Shown piece by piece: positions 1-8,820 of a stretch of DNA of 64,000 bases. The DNA lies in NCBI RefSeq assembly GCF_022554085.1, contig NZ_JAKFYR010000013.1:44226-108225 (forward strand), given 5' to 3'. The translations under genes and the position numbers were made by a program. Source of the DNA: Rhodococcus sp. CH91 (GTDB lineage Bacteria > Actinomycetota > Actinomycetes > Mycobacteriales > Mycobacteriaceae). The notes below the pieces were generated by a model. It ran no database searches. It worked only from the letters and a program-made list of their open reading frames with translations, and was not told the origin of the DNA. Each line of letters starts with the position of its first letter. The first letter of the stretch is position 1.

Positions 1-725
1 CCCATCATGGTCACGGTGCTGAGATCCCCCGGGTGTTCGCCGGCGTCGATCTGCGCAGCCGGGCTCTCACCCGTCGCCAGCATGGCCGGTATGCCGGCCA
101 GGGTCGGCATCAGCTCCGGGAGGGCATCACTCGCGTTCAGCCCTGCCGACTGCAGCAGTGCAACAGCATGCGCCAGTGAAGACAAGGCAGTGAGGAACAC
201 GTCGAGGTTGGCCAGGTACATCAGTTGGGCCAGTCCGGGATCCTCTCCGAGGTAGCGCGGCGTCCCGATCGCCGCGAGTGTCCCGCTGTGCCGCTCCATC
301 ACGTCCTCGGGGCCGCTGTAGTACACATACGCGGCCTCGGTGCCGACCAGCGGTGCCGGCACCATGACACCACCGGCGAGGAACGCCGCCCCGTGCACAG
401 CGGCCCATGCCGCGGCGTCGCGGGTGCGGTCCGGAGTGTCGGAGCTCAGATTGACCAGGGTGCGGCCGGGCAGAGACGCTGTCGTGCCACCGAGAACGTC
501 CCGCATCGCCCGGTAGTCGGTCAGGCTGAGGATGGTCGGGTCACCGGCCGCCAGAGCCTCGGACGGCGTCGCTGCACGGCGTGCCCCGGCCGCCACAACG
601 CCTTCGGCGCGACGGGGAGTGCGGTTCCAGACTGTGACCGGGTGCCCGGCGTGCAGCAGGGTCCGAGCCATTGCCTGGCCCATCGGCCCCAAACCGAGCA
701 CGGAAACCGGAGAGCGAGTGGACAT
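1..725 (-). CDS. NAD(P)-binding oxidoreductase, imine-reductase/6PGDH-like (partial)
   Basis: The gene runs off the left edge of the window, so only about 241 N-terminal residues are visible. It begins MSTRSPVSVLGLGPMGQ; the Gly-Leu-Gly-Pro-Met-Gly turn is the Rossmann dinucleotide-binding loop of the 6-phosphogluconate/beta-hydroxyacid dehydrogenase superfamily. WNRTP follows beta-strand 2, which usually means NADPH preference. The later MVPAP and Y-LGEDPGLAQLMYLAN segments resemble bacterial imine reductases and related ketoreductases more than tartronate semialdehyde reductases. Start chosen at the ATG preceded by GGAG. The C-terminal helical domain is outside the window. The substrate cannot be named. 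Confidence 0.8.
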   Translation of the reverse strand, partial: MSTRSPVSVLGLGPMGQAMARTLLHAGHPVTVWNRTPRRAEGVVAAGARRAATPSEALAAGDPTILSLTDYRAMRDVLGGTTASLPGRTLVNLSSDTPDRTRDAAAWAAVHGAAFLAGGVMVPAPLVGTEAAYVYYSGPEDVMERHSGTLAAIGTPRYLGEDPGLAQLMYLANLDVFLTALSSLAHAVALLQSAGLNASDALPELMPTLAGIPAMLATGESPAAQIDAGEHPGDLSTVTMM

Positions 726-902
726 GTGCATCTCCTTCGGAGACGGTGAGTTCGGTCGTGTTGGTGGCCGGTCCCGTCACTGCCACTGTCGAACGGAATA
801 CCCGCCGGCTGTCTCTCGAGATAGCGCGCCGGGCCCCGGGCCCGAGACGTTCGGACGAGGGTCGATGACAGACGATCGTTCGCAGAGCTCGAGCCCTCGG
901 CC

Positions 903-1274
903 CTACCGGAAGCGCGCCCACGCAGCCAGCCAACCGGCTTCCATCGCCGCGTCGAGCAGGTAGGTCTTGGGAATGCGGCCGGAGGGGACGTAGATCAGAT
1001 CGATGGCGAGCAGAGTCGTCGCAGTCACCACGCCGACACGACGGGCATGCCGCCGGCCCTCGGCGGTGTCGGCCGCGAGCAACTGCACCACACCGTTGCC
1101 GGTGAGCAGTCCCGCAACGGTGTACTGCAGCCAGCGGTCCTGTTTGCGTCCGAAGATCGCCTCGAAACTACGGCGATGCACCAGCGGCCACAATCCCCCG
1201 ACGACATTGAAGACACCGTGGGCTCGCGCCGTGGCAGCACCGTCGACGACATGGTCGGTCGTGTCGACACTCAT
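903..1274 (-). CDS. Small hypothetical membrane protein
   Basis: A 123-residue protein with two or three hydrophobic stretches, including a VAGLLTGNGVVQLLA segment and a GVVTATTLLAIDLIYV segment, followed by a conserved-looking C-terminus (IPKTYLLDAAMEAGWLAAWA). It resembles short uncharacterised integral membrane proteins common in Rhodococcus and related genera. It stands alone, 177 bp upstream of the oxidoreductase on the same strand and divergent from nhaA. No catalytic motif is visible and no function is proposed. Confidence 0.6.
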   Translation of the reverse strand: MSVDTTDHVVDGAATARAHGVFNVVGGLWPLVHRRSFEAIFGRKQDRWLQYTVAGLLTGNGVVQLLAADTAEGRRHARRVGVVTATTLLAIDLIYVPSGRIPKTYLLDAAMEAGWLAAWARFR

Positions 1275-1674
1275 ATACCTCGGCTACCCACCGAGGTGTC
1301 GTTCACACCATCTCCCGGGCGGGCTCCCACGTCCTCGTATGTCCTTCCTGCGCGGAGTGAGGTGCACAGCGGCCGGGTGTTCTCCGGGAACGGACGCGAC
1401 GATGCGATAGGGTCGCATTCGGTGTGCCGGGAAGTCTGGTCGGCGAAGTACGTGATGTCGTAGTCGACCCGGAGGACCATCGTGAGTGTGCCGATCTGTC
1501 TTGTCTTCACCCGTCCCGGACACCACGACGCACCGCCGACGCAGTGAACGCGACGCTTCCGCTCGAACTTCGCCGAGTGATCATCGCCCTCGTCGGGCGC
1601 ACGAGGTTCCCACGGGCGACGTCCGTTCAGCGACCCGGGCGACCGGCCGCCGGTCACGATTTCGAGGACATGTG
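1275..1674. other. Intergenic region between the small membrane protein and nhaA
   Basis: A 400 bp stretch between divergent genes. Open frames cross it on both strands but lack convincing ribosome binding sites and carry Arg/Pro/Thr-rich translations typical of non-coding frames in GC-rich DNA. It presumably holds the nhaA promoter. I see no clear operator, riboswitch or RNA gene. Confidence 0.4.
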
Positions 1675-2964
1675 ATGTCGAGTATCTTCTCCGGCCGCCC
1701 GTTCCTGTCCCGCGGATCGTGGGAGGAATCCCGCCGCGTCGCGGAGATTCTCCGCAAGGAAACCGTCGGTGGCGTGCTGCTGCTGATCGGCGCGCTCGCG
1801 GCCTTGATCTGGGCCAACACCGCCTGGTCCGAGTCCTACCACGCGTTGCGGGACACCACTGTCGGCCCGTCTGCCCTGCACCTGGATCTGACGCTCGGCG
1901 CGTGGGCAGCCGACGGGCTGCTGGCGGTGTTCTTCTTCGTCGTCGGCGTCGAACTCAAACGCGAGTTCGTCGAAGGCAGTCTCCGGGATCTGCGGCGCGC
2001 CGCGATGCCGGTGACCGCGGCACTCGGCGGAATGGTGGTTCCGGCCGTGATCTTCGTGGCCGTCAATCTTCGCGGCGGCGCGGAGGCGCTGAACGGCTGG
2101 GCGGTGCCCACCGCCACCGATATCGCATTCGCGGTGGCGATCCTCGCCGTGATCGGCAGCCACCTTCCGTCGGCCCTGCGCACCTTCCTCCTCACCCTGG
2201 CGGTCGTCGACGATCTGCTCGCGGTGACCGTGATCGCCGTCTTCTACACCGACGAACTGAACCTGCTGTATCTGGGTGCGGCGCTACTTCCGCTGCTGGC
2301 CTTCGGCATCGCGTTGCAACGCGGGGCAGGTCGATGGTGGCTGCTGATTCCCCTGGCCGTCCTCACCTGGTGGCTGGTACACGAGTCGGGTGTGCACGCC
2401 ACCATCGCCGGGGTGCTGCTCGGTTTCGCCGTACCCGTCGCCCGTCGGGTCGGCAACACCTCGATCCCGGTCGCCGAGCACATCGAACACCGGGTCCGGC
2501 CGTTGTCCGCGGGCTTCGCGGTGCCGGTGTTCGCGTTCTTCGCGGCCGGTGTCACCGTCGGCGGGATCACCGGCCTGAGCAACGCACTCACCGACCCCAT
2601 CTCCATCGGGGTGATCGCAGGTCTCGTGCTCGGCAAGGTCACCGGCATCTTCGGAGTCAGCTATCTGGTGGCGCGGTTCACCCGCGCCCGGCTGGACGAC
2701 GAACTGCGGTGGGTCGACGTGCTCGGAGTCTCCCTGCTCGGGGGAATCGGCTTCACGGTGTCGCTGCTCATCGGCGATCTCGCCTACGGGCCGGGGACGG
2801 AGGCCGCCGACCACGTGAAGGTCGCGGTGCTGTGCGGGTCGTTGCTCAGTGCCGTGCTCGCCGCGATCGTGCTCGTCGCCCGCAACCGCACCTACCGCGC
2901 GATCACCGCCGCCGAGCAGAGAGACGAGGACGGCGACGGGATCCCCGACGTCTATCAGCAGTGA
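1675..2964 (+). CDS. nhaA: Na+/H+ antiporter NhaA
   Basis: A 429-residue inner-membrane electrogenic antiporter that expels Na+ in exchange for H+. Twelve hydrophobic segments fit the family. Family residues are visible: FFFVVGVELKRE in the second segment, the ion-pathway Asp in PTATDIAFA (D149), and the paired Asp of VVDDLLAV (D179/D180), which form the Na+ site in E. coli NhaA. A longer frame begins at 1486, but its first 63 residues are Arg-rich and unlike NhaA, so I chose the ATG at 1675, with GAGG about 8 bases upstream. The last 16 residues contain DEDGDGIPD, a calcium-loop-like acidic tail not usual in NhaA. A universal stress protein gene follows 58 bp downstream, suggesting cotranscription. 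Confidence 0.93.
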   Translation: MSSIFSGRPFLSRGSWEESRRVAEILRKETVGGVLLLIGALAALIWANTAWSESYHALRDTTVGPSALHLDLTLGAWAADGLLAVFFFVVGVELKREFVEGSLRDLRRAAMPVTAALGGMVVPAVIFVAVNLRGGAEALNGWAVPTATDIAFAVAILAVIGSHLPSALRTFLLTLAVVDDLLAVTVIAVFYTDELNLLYLGAALLPLLAFGIALQRGAGRWWLLIPLAVLTWWLVHESGVHATIAGVLLGFAVPVARRVGNTSIPVAEHIEHRVRPLSAGFAVPVFAFFAAGVTVGGITGLSNALTDPISIGVIAGLVLGKVTGIFGVSYLVARFTRARLDDELRWVDVLGVSLLGGIGFTVSLLIGDLAYGPGTEAADHVKVAVLCGSLLSAVLAAIVLVARNRTYRAITAAEQRDEDGDGIPDVYQQ

Positions 2965-3022
2965 TGACCGACCCGTCCGTCTCCGAACGTTCCCGTACGG
3001 GGCCGCCTCCGAGGAGAAGAAT

Positions 3023-3733
3023 GTGAACTGGACCGTCTTTGCCGTCTTCGTCGCCGTGTGGGTGCTGTCCGGACTGGTCACCGGTCTGTGGATGGCCCGG
3101 CGCGGACACGACCCCCGCTGGACCCTCATCGCGGTGATTCTCGGGCCGTTGTTCGTGCCCATCGCCTTCGAACGCATCGAACGCACACCCCGCCCGGTGG
3201 AAACGGTGCCGGTCGCCCGATGGGGAGCCGATGCCTCCGATGCCGGCAGCCTTCGTGTGATGGTCGGTTACGACGGCTCGACGGAAGCCCGCCATGCCCT
3301 GAAGTCGGCGCTCCACCTGTTCGGATCTGCCGGAGCCGTGATCGAGCTCGTGGCCGTGGTCTCCTACGACGACGGAACCGATCCGGACTCGGCCGTACTC
3401 GACCAGGTGAAACGGAAACTGGCCGACGCCGCGGCCACCGTGGGGGACGTCGCGGTCGGTTACGCCGTGCTCGCCGGACCGCCCGGGCCGTGTCTGCGAT
3501 GGTTCGCTCAGGAGCACGGCGCCGACACCCTGGTGGTGGGCAAGCGGGGGCGCGGCATGTCCACCCGCATGCTCGGCAACGTCGCCGAACATCTCACCGC
3601 CCACTGTCCCGTCCCCGTTCTCGTCGTCGATCCCACGACCACCTCGAATCCGCCCCTCTCGCCGTCCCCCGCGGTGGCGGCGCGAGTACCCGCAGACGCT
3701 CCCGCCGACAGCGGTGGCGACCGGCCGAGCTGA
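3023..3733 (+). CDS. Membrane-anchored universal stress protein (UspA family)
   Basis: A 236-residue protein. GTG start after GAGGAG, 58 bp behind nhaA. Residues 1-50 form two hydrophobic segments separated by RRGHDPRW. A UspA domain follows (about residues 73-205), starting RVMVGYDGSTEARHAL and ending with the nucleotide-binding signature VVGKRGRGMSTRMLGNVAEHL and PVPVLVVD. The glycine-rich G-x2-G-x9-G(S/N) pattern suggests the ATP-binding subclass. The tail is Pro/Ala-rich. Fusion of a membrane anchor to a Usp domain behind nhaA suggests a membrane-local stress or ion-status sensor; that role is inference. Confidence 0.85.
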   Translation: MNWTVFAVFVAVWVLSGLVTGLWMARRGHDPRWTLIAVILGPLFVPIAFERIERTPRPVETVPVARWGADASDAGSLRVMVGYDGSTEARHALKSALHLFGSAGAVIELVAVVSYDDGTDPDSAVLDQVKRKLADAAATVGDVAVGYAVLAGPPGPCLRWFAQEHGADTLVVGKRGRGMSTRMLGNVAEHLTAHCPVPVLVVDPTTTSNPPLSPSPAVAARVPADAPADSGGDRPS

Positions 3734-3790
3734 CCCGTCGGTGGTCTCGATCGAGTGTTGTGCCGGCCCGGATTCGGGAGCTGTCCGTCA

Positions 3791-5383
3791 TCAGAACACG
3801 AGTACCGCGAAGACGGTGGAGAGGACCAGTCCGGCCATCACCGGCAGGAAGCACTTCCGGGCGAGATCCAGCACGGGCACCCGGGCGAAGCCGGCCACGG
3901 CGACCAGCGAGGACCAGGCGATGATGACGCCACCACCCGACCAGATGTTGCCCATCTGGCCGATCGCCGCGAGAGTCGACGGATCGACGTCGACGGCGGG
4001 GCCGAGTGCCCCCGAGAGCGCACCGGTGAGCGGGAGGCCACTGAAGCCGGAGCCGTCGAGCCCGGCGACCACGCCGATGAGCAGAATCCCGAACGAGGTG
4101 ACGAAGGCGTTCTGTGGCAGGTGCGCCTGAACCGAGGTCACGAGATCGAACAGGATCGCCGGCCCCGCGGCATCGGCGGACAGGCCGAGGATCGGACCCG
4201 CGAAATCCGGGTTGCCGATGAAGAAGAAGCCGGCGATCGGCAGCACGCAGCCCATCGCCTTGAACGCGAAGACCAGGCCGTCGACGAGATGGTCGGAAGT
4301 GGTCTCGAGGAAACTCGCCCGGTCGGTCGAGGCGGCCGCGGCGAACAGGATGAGGGCCGCGATCCCGCCGACGATCGCGGCGGCTTCCCCGCCCTGTAGA
4401 GGGGGCACGACCTCGGTGAACTTACCCAGCATCAGGTAGACGATGAAGGCGAGATAGGCCAGCGGCACGAGCATCGCGAATGCTTTCGCGGTACCGCGGC
4501 GCTCCTTCTCCGCCTCGGCATCGTGACGATCGGAGGGGTCGGCGACAGGATCCGACGGAGCGACGAGCACCGCTGTGGCTGCAGCCGTCTGTTCGCCACC
4601 CCCGAGAGGGCCACCGGCCGGTTCCGGACGCGGAGTGCGGGAACCGCTGTCACCACCGCCCGACGGAGCGCCGCCGCCACGGGCGTCGCCGATTCCGCGG
4701 TCGGCCTCCGCCTCCCATTCGACGAGCAGATCGGGGGACGGCGTCCGCCAATGTCGTTTCTGCACCAGATAGGTGATCACCAAAGCCGTGCCGCCGACGA
4801 TCAGCGAGAGGACCAGAGCCTTGTCGGCCACGGCATCCGCTTCGACGCCTGCCGCTGCCGCCGAGATGCCCGGGGCGACCTTGATGATGTAGTCCGACGA
4901 CAGCGCCATACCCTGACCGCAGATCGCGATGACCATGCCCACCGACAGCGGGGACATGCCGGCACGGATCGCGACGGGGATGAGCACCGCGCCGACGAGG
5001 GGCACGGCCGGGGTGGGCCAGAAGAACAGCGAGATCACGTAGGTGACGGCGGCGAGGACGAGGAAGCTGCTGGTGCCCGCGCGCATGACGCGCCGGAAGG
5101 GGGCGACCATCATCCGGTCGGCGCCGAGTTGGCGCAGCGCGCCGAGCATGGCCGTGACCATCGCGATGATGAGGAAGATGTTGAACAGTTCCTTCGCCGC
5201 GACGAGGCTCGCGTTGAAGATGGAGGACAGTCCCGTGACGATGCTGCCCGAGAACGTCAGGGCGGTCAGGAACGTGGCGACGACTGCCGGAACGACGATG
5301 TTCTTGCGCAGGGCCATGGTGACCAGGATGACGAGGATGCCGGCCAGATAGACCCAGTGCGCGGCGGTGAGTTGTACGTCCAA
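3791..5383 (-). CDS. Ion-transporter-superfamily permease with long cytoplasmic loop
   Basis: A 530-residue polytopic membrane protein with roughly a dozen hydrophobic segments. They fall in two halves separated by a Gly/Pro/Asp-rich hydrophilic linker at about residues 215-305. The first half has FFWPTPAVPLVGAVLIP and ICGQGMALSSDYIIKVAP; the second has GLDGSGFSGLPLTGALSG. The two-half layout with re-entrant-looking Gly/Ser motifs fits ion-transporter (IT) superfamily carriers of organic anions, but I cannot name the substrate. Start: TTG at 5383 preceded by AAGGAAG. The upstream in-frame extension to 5491 is not hydrophobic and would overlap the control region. It is divergent from the MFS gene and near the oxygenase operon, so it may import that pathway's substrate (inference). 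Confidence 0.75.
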   Translation of the reverse strand: MDVQLTAAHWVYLAGILVILVTMALRKNIVVPAVVATFLTALTFSGSIVTGLSSIFNASLVAAKELFNIFLIIAMVTAMLGALRQLGADRMMVAPFRRVMRAGTSSFLVLAAVTYVISLFFWPTPAVPLVGAVLIPVAIRAGMSPLSVGMVIAICGQGMALSSDYIIKVAPGISAAAAGVEADAVADKALVLSLIVGGTALVITYLVQKRHWRTPSPDLLVEWEAEADRGIGDARGGGAPSGGGDSGSRTPRPEPAGGPLGGGEQTAAATAVLVAPSDPVADPSDRHDAEAEKERRGTAKAFAMLVPLAYLAFIVYLMLGKFTEVVPPLQGGEAAAIVGGIAALILFAAAASTDRASFLETTSDHLVDGLVFAFKAMGCVLPIAGFFFIGNPDFAGPILGLSADAAGPAILFDLVTSVQAHLPQNAFVTSFGILLIGVVAGLDGSGFSGLPLTGALSGALGPAVDVDPSTLAAIGQMGNIWSGGGVIIAWSSLVAVAGFARVPVLDLARKCFLPVMAGLVLSTVFAVLVF

Positions 5384-5771
5384 GGCGCTTCCTTCGACAG
5401 GAGGTGGAACGAGTCGGGCTGTTTCGCAGACGGTGACTTTCGGAACTCGATGTAGTGGAGGAACTTTCCGTATCGCGTCGTGCCCGGTCAACGAGAACCG
5501 TGCACAGTGACCGTCACGCTAGCTGTGCACTGTGTTCTTCTTTTGCGATTTCGTGTCGTCAGCTCGATCGGATGTGACAAATTGCTACGAACATGTGTCG
5601 CGCGCCCGGCGCCGGCCCCGGACGATCGGTGAATGTGCACCCTGCACCGGATCGCACGTGATCGGTGTGCATGTTGTCCGCGGGACGGCGATGCATCCGG
5701 CGGTGTCGCAGTGCGACAGTGGGTCGACGGCACGAACCGTGCCGCCAGATTCCGAGGTTCCGGGGAGTTCG
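5384..5771. promoter_or_regulatory. Divergent control region with TGTGCAC elements
   Basis: A 388 bp region between the permease and MFS starts, with no convincing gene. It carries GTGCACAGTG at 5500-5509 and TGTGCACTGTG at 5524-5534, which place the heptamer TGTGCAC in inverted orientation. A third copy is at 5634-5640 and a near copy (TGTGCAT) at 5666-5672. The same heptamer recurs upstream of the oxygenase operon. This suggests a shared regulator, most plausibly the neighbouring PucR-type protein. No factor has been tied to the sites. Confidence 0.55.
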
Positions 5772-7181
5772 ATGACCACTCGCACCGATGTTCCGGCAGC
5801 GCCCGTCGCCGAGACCGACACGGGCACTCCTCTGGCGCTGTCGGCCCTGCTCGCCGGGACCCTGGTCGGGACGCTGAGCAACAACATTCTCAATGTTCCT
5901 CTACCGCAAATACTTTCCCATTTCGATGCGAGCCTGGAAGACGGCGCGCTGCTCGCCGTGGGTTTCCTTCTGACGTTCGCCGCGTCGATGCCCCTCGCGG
6001 GGTACATCGGTGATCGTTACGGTCGGCGCCGTGTCTACTGCGGAGCCCTGCTCGGCACCGCGATCTGCGCGGCCGGGGCTGCGACGGCACCGACCCTCGA
6101 GATCCTCGTGGCCTGGAGGGCACTCGGAGGGCTCGCCGCCGCGGCCTTCGCGCCGGCCGTCATGGGATTGATCGCCTGGCTGTTCGGTGCCCGCCGGCGC
6201 GCACGCGCGGTGGGCGCGTGGGCCACCGTGAACGGACTCGGCCAGGCGATCGGCCCGACGCTGGGCGGTTTCGTTGCGGGACAATGGGGCTGGCGGTGGG
6301 TCTTCGTCCCGATGATTCCGATCGCTCTCGTCGGCCTCGCCGGGACCCTGCGCTGGATCCCGGTCTTTCCCGGGCGGCCGATGAACCTCGACGTGCCGGG
6401 TGCGGTCACGCTCACCGCCGGTTCCGCCGGGATCGTACTGGGATTGAGCATGTTCGGGCAGGCAGGCGTTCCCCCGTCCGCCGCGGGCATCGTGCTGGCG
6501 GTGTCGGTGGCCGTCCTCGTCGGGTTCGTCGTGCACTGCCGTCGTGCGACCGAGCCGTTCGTCGAAGTACGACTGCTGGTCGAGAGCCGATTCGCACGAA
6601 GTGCGGTCGCCGCGTTCGCCCAGATGTTCTGCCTGGGTGCGGCCTTGCTGGCCGTCCCACTGCGCCTGCACTCCACGGGCGCGACCACCGCCACGGCCGG
6701 TGCGATCCTGTTCGCTCTTCCCGCGGTCATGGCCGCCCTCGCGCCGCTCGTCGGCCGCACCGTCGATCGCGTGGGCGGGCGGCGGATGCTGCGCGCAGGT
6801 CTGGTGATCCTGCTGTTCGGTCAGATCGCGCTCGCCGTCGTGCTCGCTGCGGACCGGCCGCGACTGTGGCTGGTCGCGGCGATCCTGGCCGTGACCGGCG
6901 CCGGTATCGCCGCGGTACAGACACCCGCTGCCGCAGGATCGACGCGTTCTCCCGCGGGCGAACGCGGGACGGGGCTGGGGATGTTCAATCTCGTCCGTTT
7001 CGGCGGCTCCGCCGTCGGGGCGGCGTGGGTGACGGTGGCATTCGGGACGTGGACCGTCGGGCCGCTCTTCGTGGTGTGTGCCGTGGTCGTGGGCGCGGGT
7101 CTGGCCGCGTCGTTCCTCGGTTCGGATCCGGAGGAGCACACCGGATCGGAGTCCCGCTCGACCGCCCTCAGCGATAGTTGA
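5772..7181 (+). CDS. MFS transporter
   Basis: A 469-residue major facilitator protein of the DHA family. The N-terminal half contains the cytoplasmic-loop motif A as GYIGDRYGRRRVY; LVAWRALGGLAAAAFAPAVMGL and GLGQAIGPTLGG are typical of drug/metabolite exporters with 12-14 helices. Start taken at ATG 5772 (MTTRTDVPAAP) behind GGGGAG; the 80 upstream in-frame residues are Arg/Cys-rich and not membrane-like. The 3' end overlaps the end of the convergent PucR gene by 14 bp. Position between the permease and the regulator suggests that it moves the substrate or a product of the adjacent oxygenase pathway. Confidence 0.85.
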   Translation: MTTRTDVPAAPVAETDTGTPLALSALLAGTLVGTLSNNILNVPLPQILSHFDASLEDGALLAVGFLLTFAASMPLAGYIGDRYGRRRVYCGALLGTAICAAGAATAPTLEILVAWRALGGLAAAAFAPAVMGLIAWLFGARRRARAVGAWATVNGLGQAIGPTLGGFVAGQWGWRWVFVPMIPIALVGLAGTLRWIPVFPGRPMNLDVPGAVTLTAGSAGIVLGLSMFGQAGVPPSAAGIVLAVSVAVLVGFVVHCRRATEPFVEVRLLVESRFARSAVAAFAQMFCLGAALLAVPLRLHSTGATTATAGAILFALPAVMAALAPLVGRTVDRVGGRRMLRAGLVILLFGQIALAVVLAADRPRLWLVAAILAVTGAGIAAVQTPAAAGSTRSPAGERGTGLGMFNLVRFGGSAVGAAWVTVAFGTWTVGPLFVVCAVVVGAGLAASFLGSDPEEHTGSESRSTALSDS

Positions 7182-8820
7182 TCTCGTTCTCCACCGAGGT
7201 GCGCAGGCGATCGAGAAGTTCGAGCCTGATGGCGAGCCACGCGGTGAACTGGTTCTCGGGCAGTCGGACATCCATCGCCATCGCACGGGAGATCCGGTCG
7301 ATCTTCGACAGCATCGTGTTGCGGTGCACCGACAACTCCCGCGCCGCCGCATTGACGTTTCCGCCGGCGGAGAGATACGCCAGCAGCGTGTCGTACAGAT
7401 CGGTCCCGGGCTTGAGCGCTCCGAGCACATCCCCGACGAACCGGCGGCTGCGGTCGGTGTCGGCGACCAGCTCGAGCACCCCGTAACCCCGCAGATCCCG
7501 GTAGGCCACCGATCCCGACATCCCGAGCCGCTGCCCGATCCCGAGCGCCACGCGGGCCTGGCGGTAACTCTCCCGGATCTGGTCTGCTCCGACGGCGGGA
7601 GCACCGTGTGCCACAGGCACCGGGCGTACCCGCCGGCGGGACAGATCCTGCGAGACCGCATCCGCATACTCGCTGATCTCGAGCTCGATGTCGCGCGGGT
7701 CGCGGTACCGGAGCGAACGCACCACCACCAGGACGTCACCGATCACGGTGACATACGAACGTACCGACGGATGGGGCAGGACGCTGGCCGCGTATCGGGC
7801 CAGCCGCAACAGGCCGCCCGCCTCCTCACCACCGGAGCGCACGGGATTCTCGCCGTAACCGGGGGCCACGAACACCGCGAATGTCGACGTGAGGTCGATG
7901 TCGTGGTACTCGGCACGAGCCTGCATGTCGTGCGCACTCGTGAAGCTCCCGTGCACCAGTGCCTGGACGAAATCGCCACGAGCCCGTTCCTCGGCCTCGT
8001 CGACGCTGCGTTGCCGCAGCATCTCCGAACCGATGATCGCTGTGGCCTGGTCGGTGACGACCGCGTGCTGCGCCAGTTCGTGCGGGCCCGGACACGCTCC
8101 CGAGGCGAGTACCACGACCCAGCCCTCGAATCGTTTGCCGAGCCGGATGATGCTCGCCGTGCATGTCCAGTGCGTGCCGCCCACGATCTCCTGTACCACG
8201 CGGGTGTCGTGGTGGGCGTGACGATCGGCGGCGGTCGCGGTCGACAACTGCTTGTGCAGCACCTCCGAGATCTCTTCCGCCTGGACCGCATTCACTCCGT
8301 GGAAGGCCACGGCGTGACCGCGCGCGTCGAGCGCCACCGCGGGATGCTGGGCGAGGGCGGCGACCTCCTTGACCAGCAGGGTCAGTCCCGCACCGCGGTG
8401 CAGCAGACCGGCGAGCGTCGAGTGCACGTGCGCGGAATAGCGCATGACGTGGACTTCCTGCATCAGCGACCGTTCGGCGAGCAGGCGGTTCAGTGCCGCG
8501 AATCCGACGGGCAGGTCGAGTTCGATCACGACGAGCCCCGGGGGCCACGCCATTCCGGCGGGTACCGCGCCGTCCACGAGCAGTGCTGCTGCGTCGCGGG
8601 CGGCGAGCGACGGCAGGGCGTGCGCGCCCTCGGCGAGCGATTCCGGCCGTATGTAGACGGCAACGGCCGTCAGATCGTCGAATCGGCCGATGACCTCGCC
8701 GAACGGCAGCACCCAGGTGAGTGCTCTGTCGAGCTCCACCTCCCGGCGCACCACCCGGGCGCCGGCCATGAGCGGTTCGTCGAGCAACCCTCGGACGGTC
8801 AGGCGTGGACTCGGTTCCAT
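7168..8820 (-). CDS. PucR/CdaR-type transcriptional regulator
   Basis: A 550-residue regulator. The N-terminal part (about residues 5-125, starting PRLTVRGLLDEP) is a PucR-type ligand domain; the middle resembles the GGDEF-like CdaR region; the C-terminus has the PucR helix-turn-helix as LLAYLSAGGNVNAAARELSVHRNTMLSKIDRI (about residues 479-510). Family members activate catabolic genes for purines, amines and other nitrogen compounds in response to substrate. Start at the ATG giving MEPSPRL rather than an upstream Arg-rich extension. It is divergent from the GlcG-oxygenase operon and convergent with the MFS gene, so local control is likely. Confidence 0.87.
   Translation of the reverse strand: MEPSPRLTVRGLLDEPLMAGARVVRREVELDRALTWVLPFGEVIGRFDDLTAVAVYIRPESLAEGAHALPSLAARDAAALLVDGAVPAGMAWPPGLVVIELDLPVGFAALNRLLAERSLMQEVHVMRYSAHVHSTLAGLLHRGAGLTLLVKEVAALAQHPAVALDARGHAVAFHGVNAVQAEEISEVLHKQLSTATAADRHAHHDTRVVQEIVGGTHWTCTASIIRLGKRFEGWVVVLASGACPGPHELAQHAVVTDQATAIIGSEMLRQRSVDEAEERARGDFVQALVHGSFTSAHDMQARAEYHDIDLTSTFAVFVAPGYGENPVRSGGEEAGGLLRLARYAASVLPHPSVRSYVTVIGDVLVVVRSLRYRDPRDIELEISEYADAVSQDLSRRRVRPVPVAHGAPAVGADQIRESYRQARVALGIGQRLGMSGSVAYRDLRGYGVLELVADTDRSRRFVGDVLGALKPGTDLYDTLLAYLSAGGNVNAAARELSVHRNTMLSKIDRISRAMAMDVRLPENQFTAWLAIRLELLDRLRTSVENEINYR

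Noticed and set aside
1271..1657. Minus-strand frame upstream of nhaA
   Set aside because: Arg/Gly/Pro-rich translation, no ribosome binding site, no recognisable domain.
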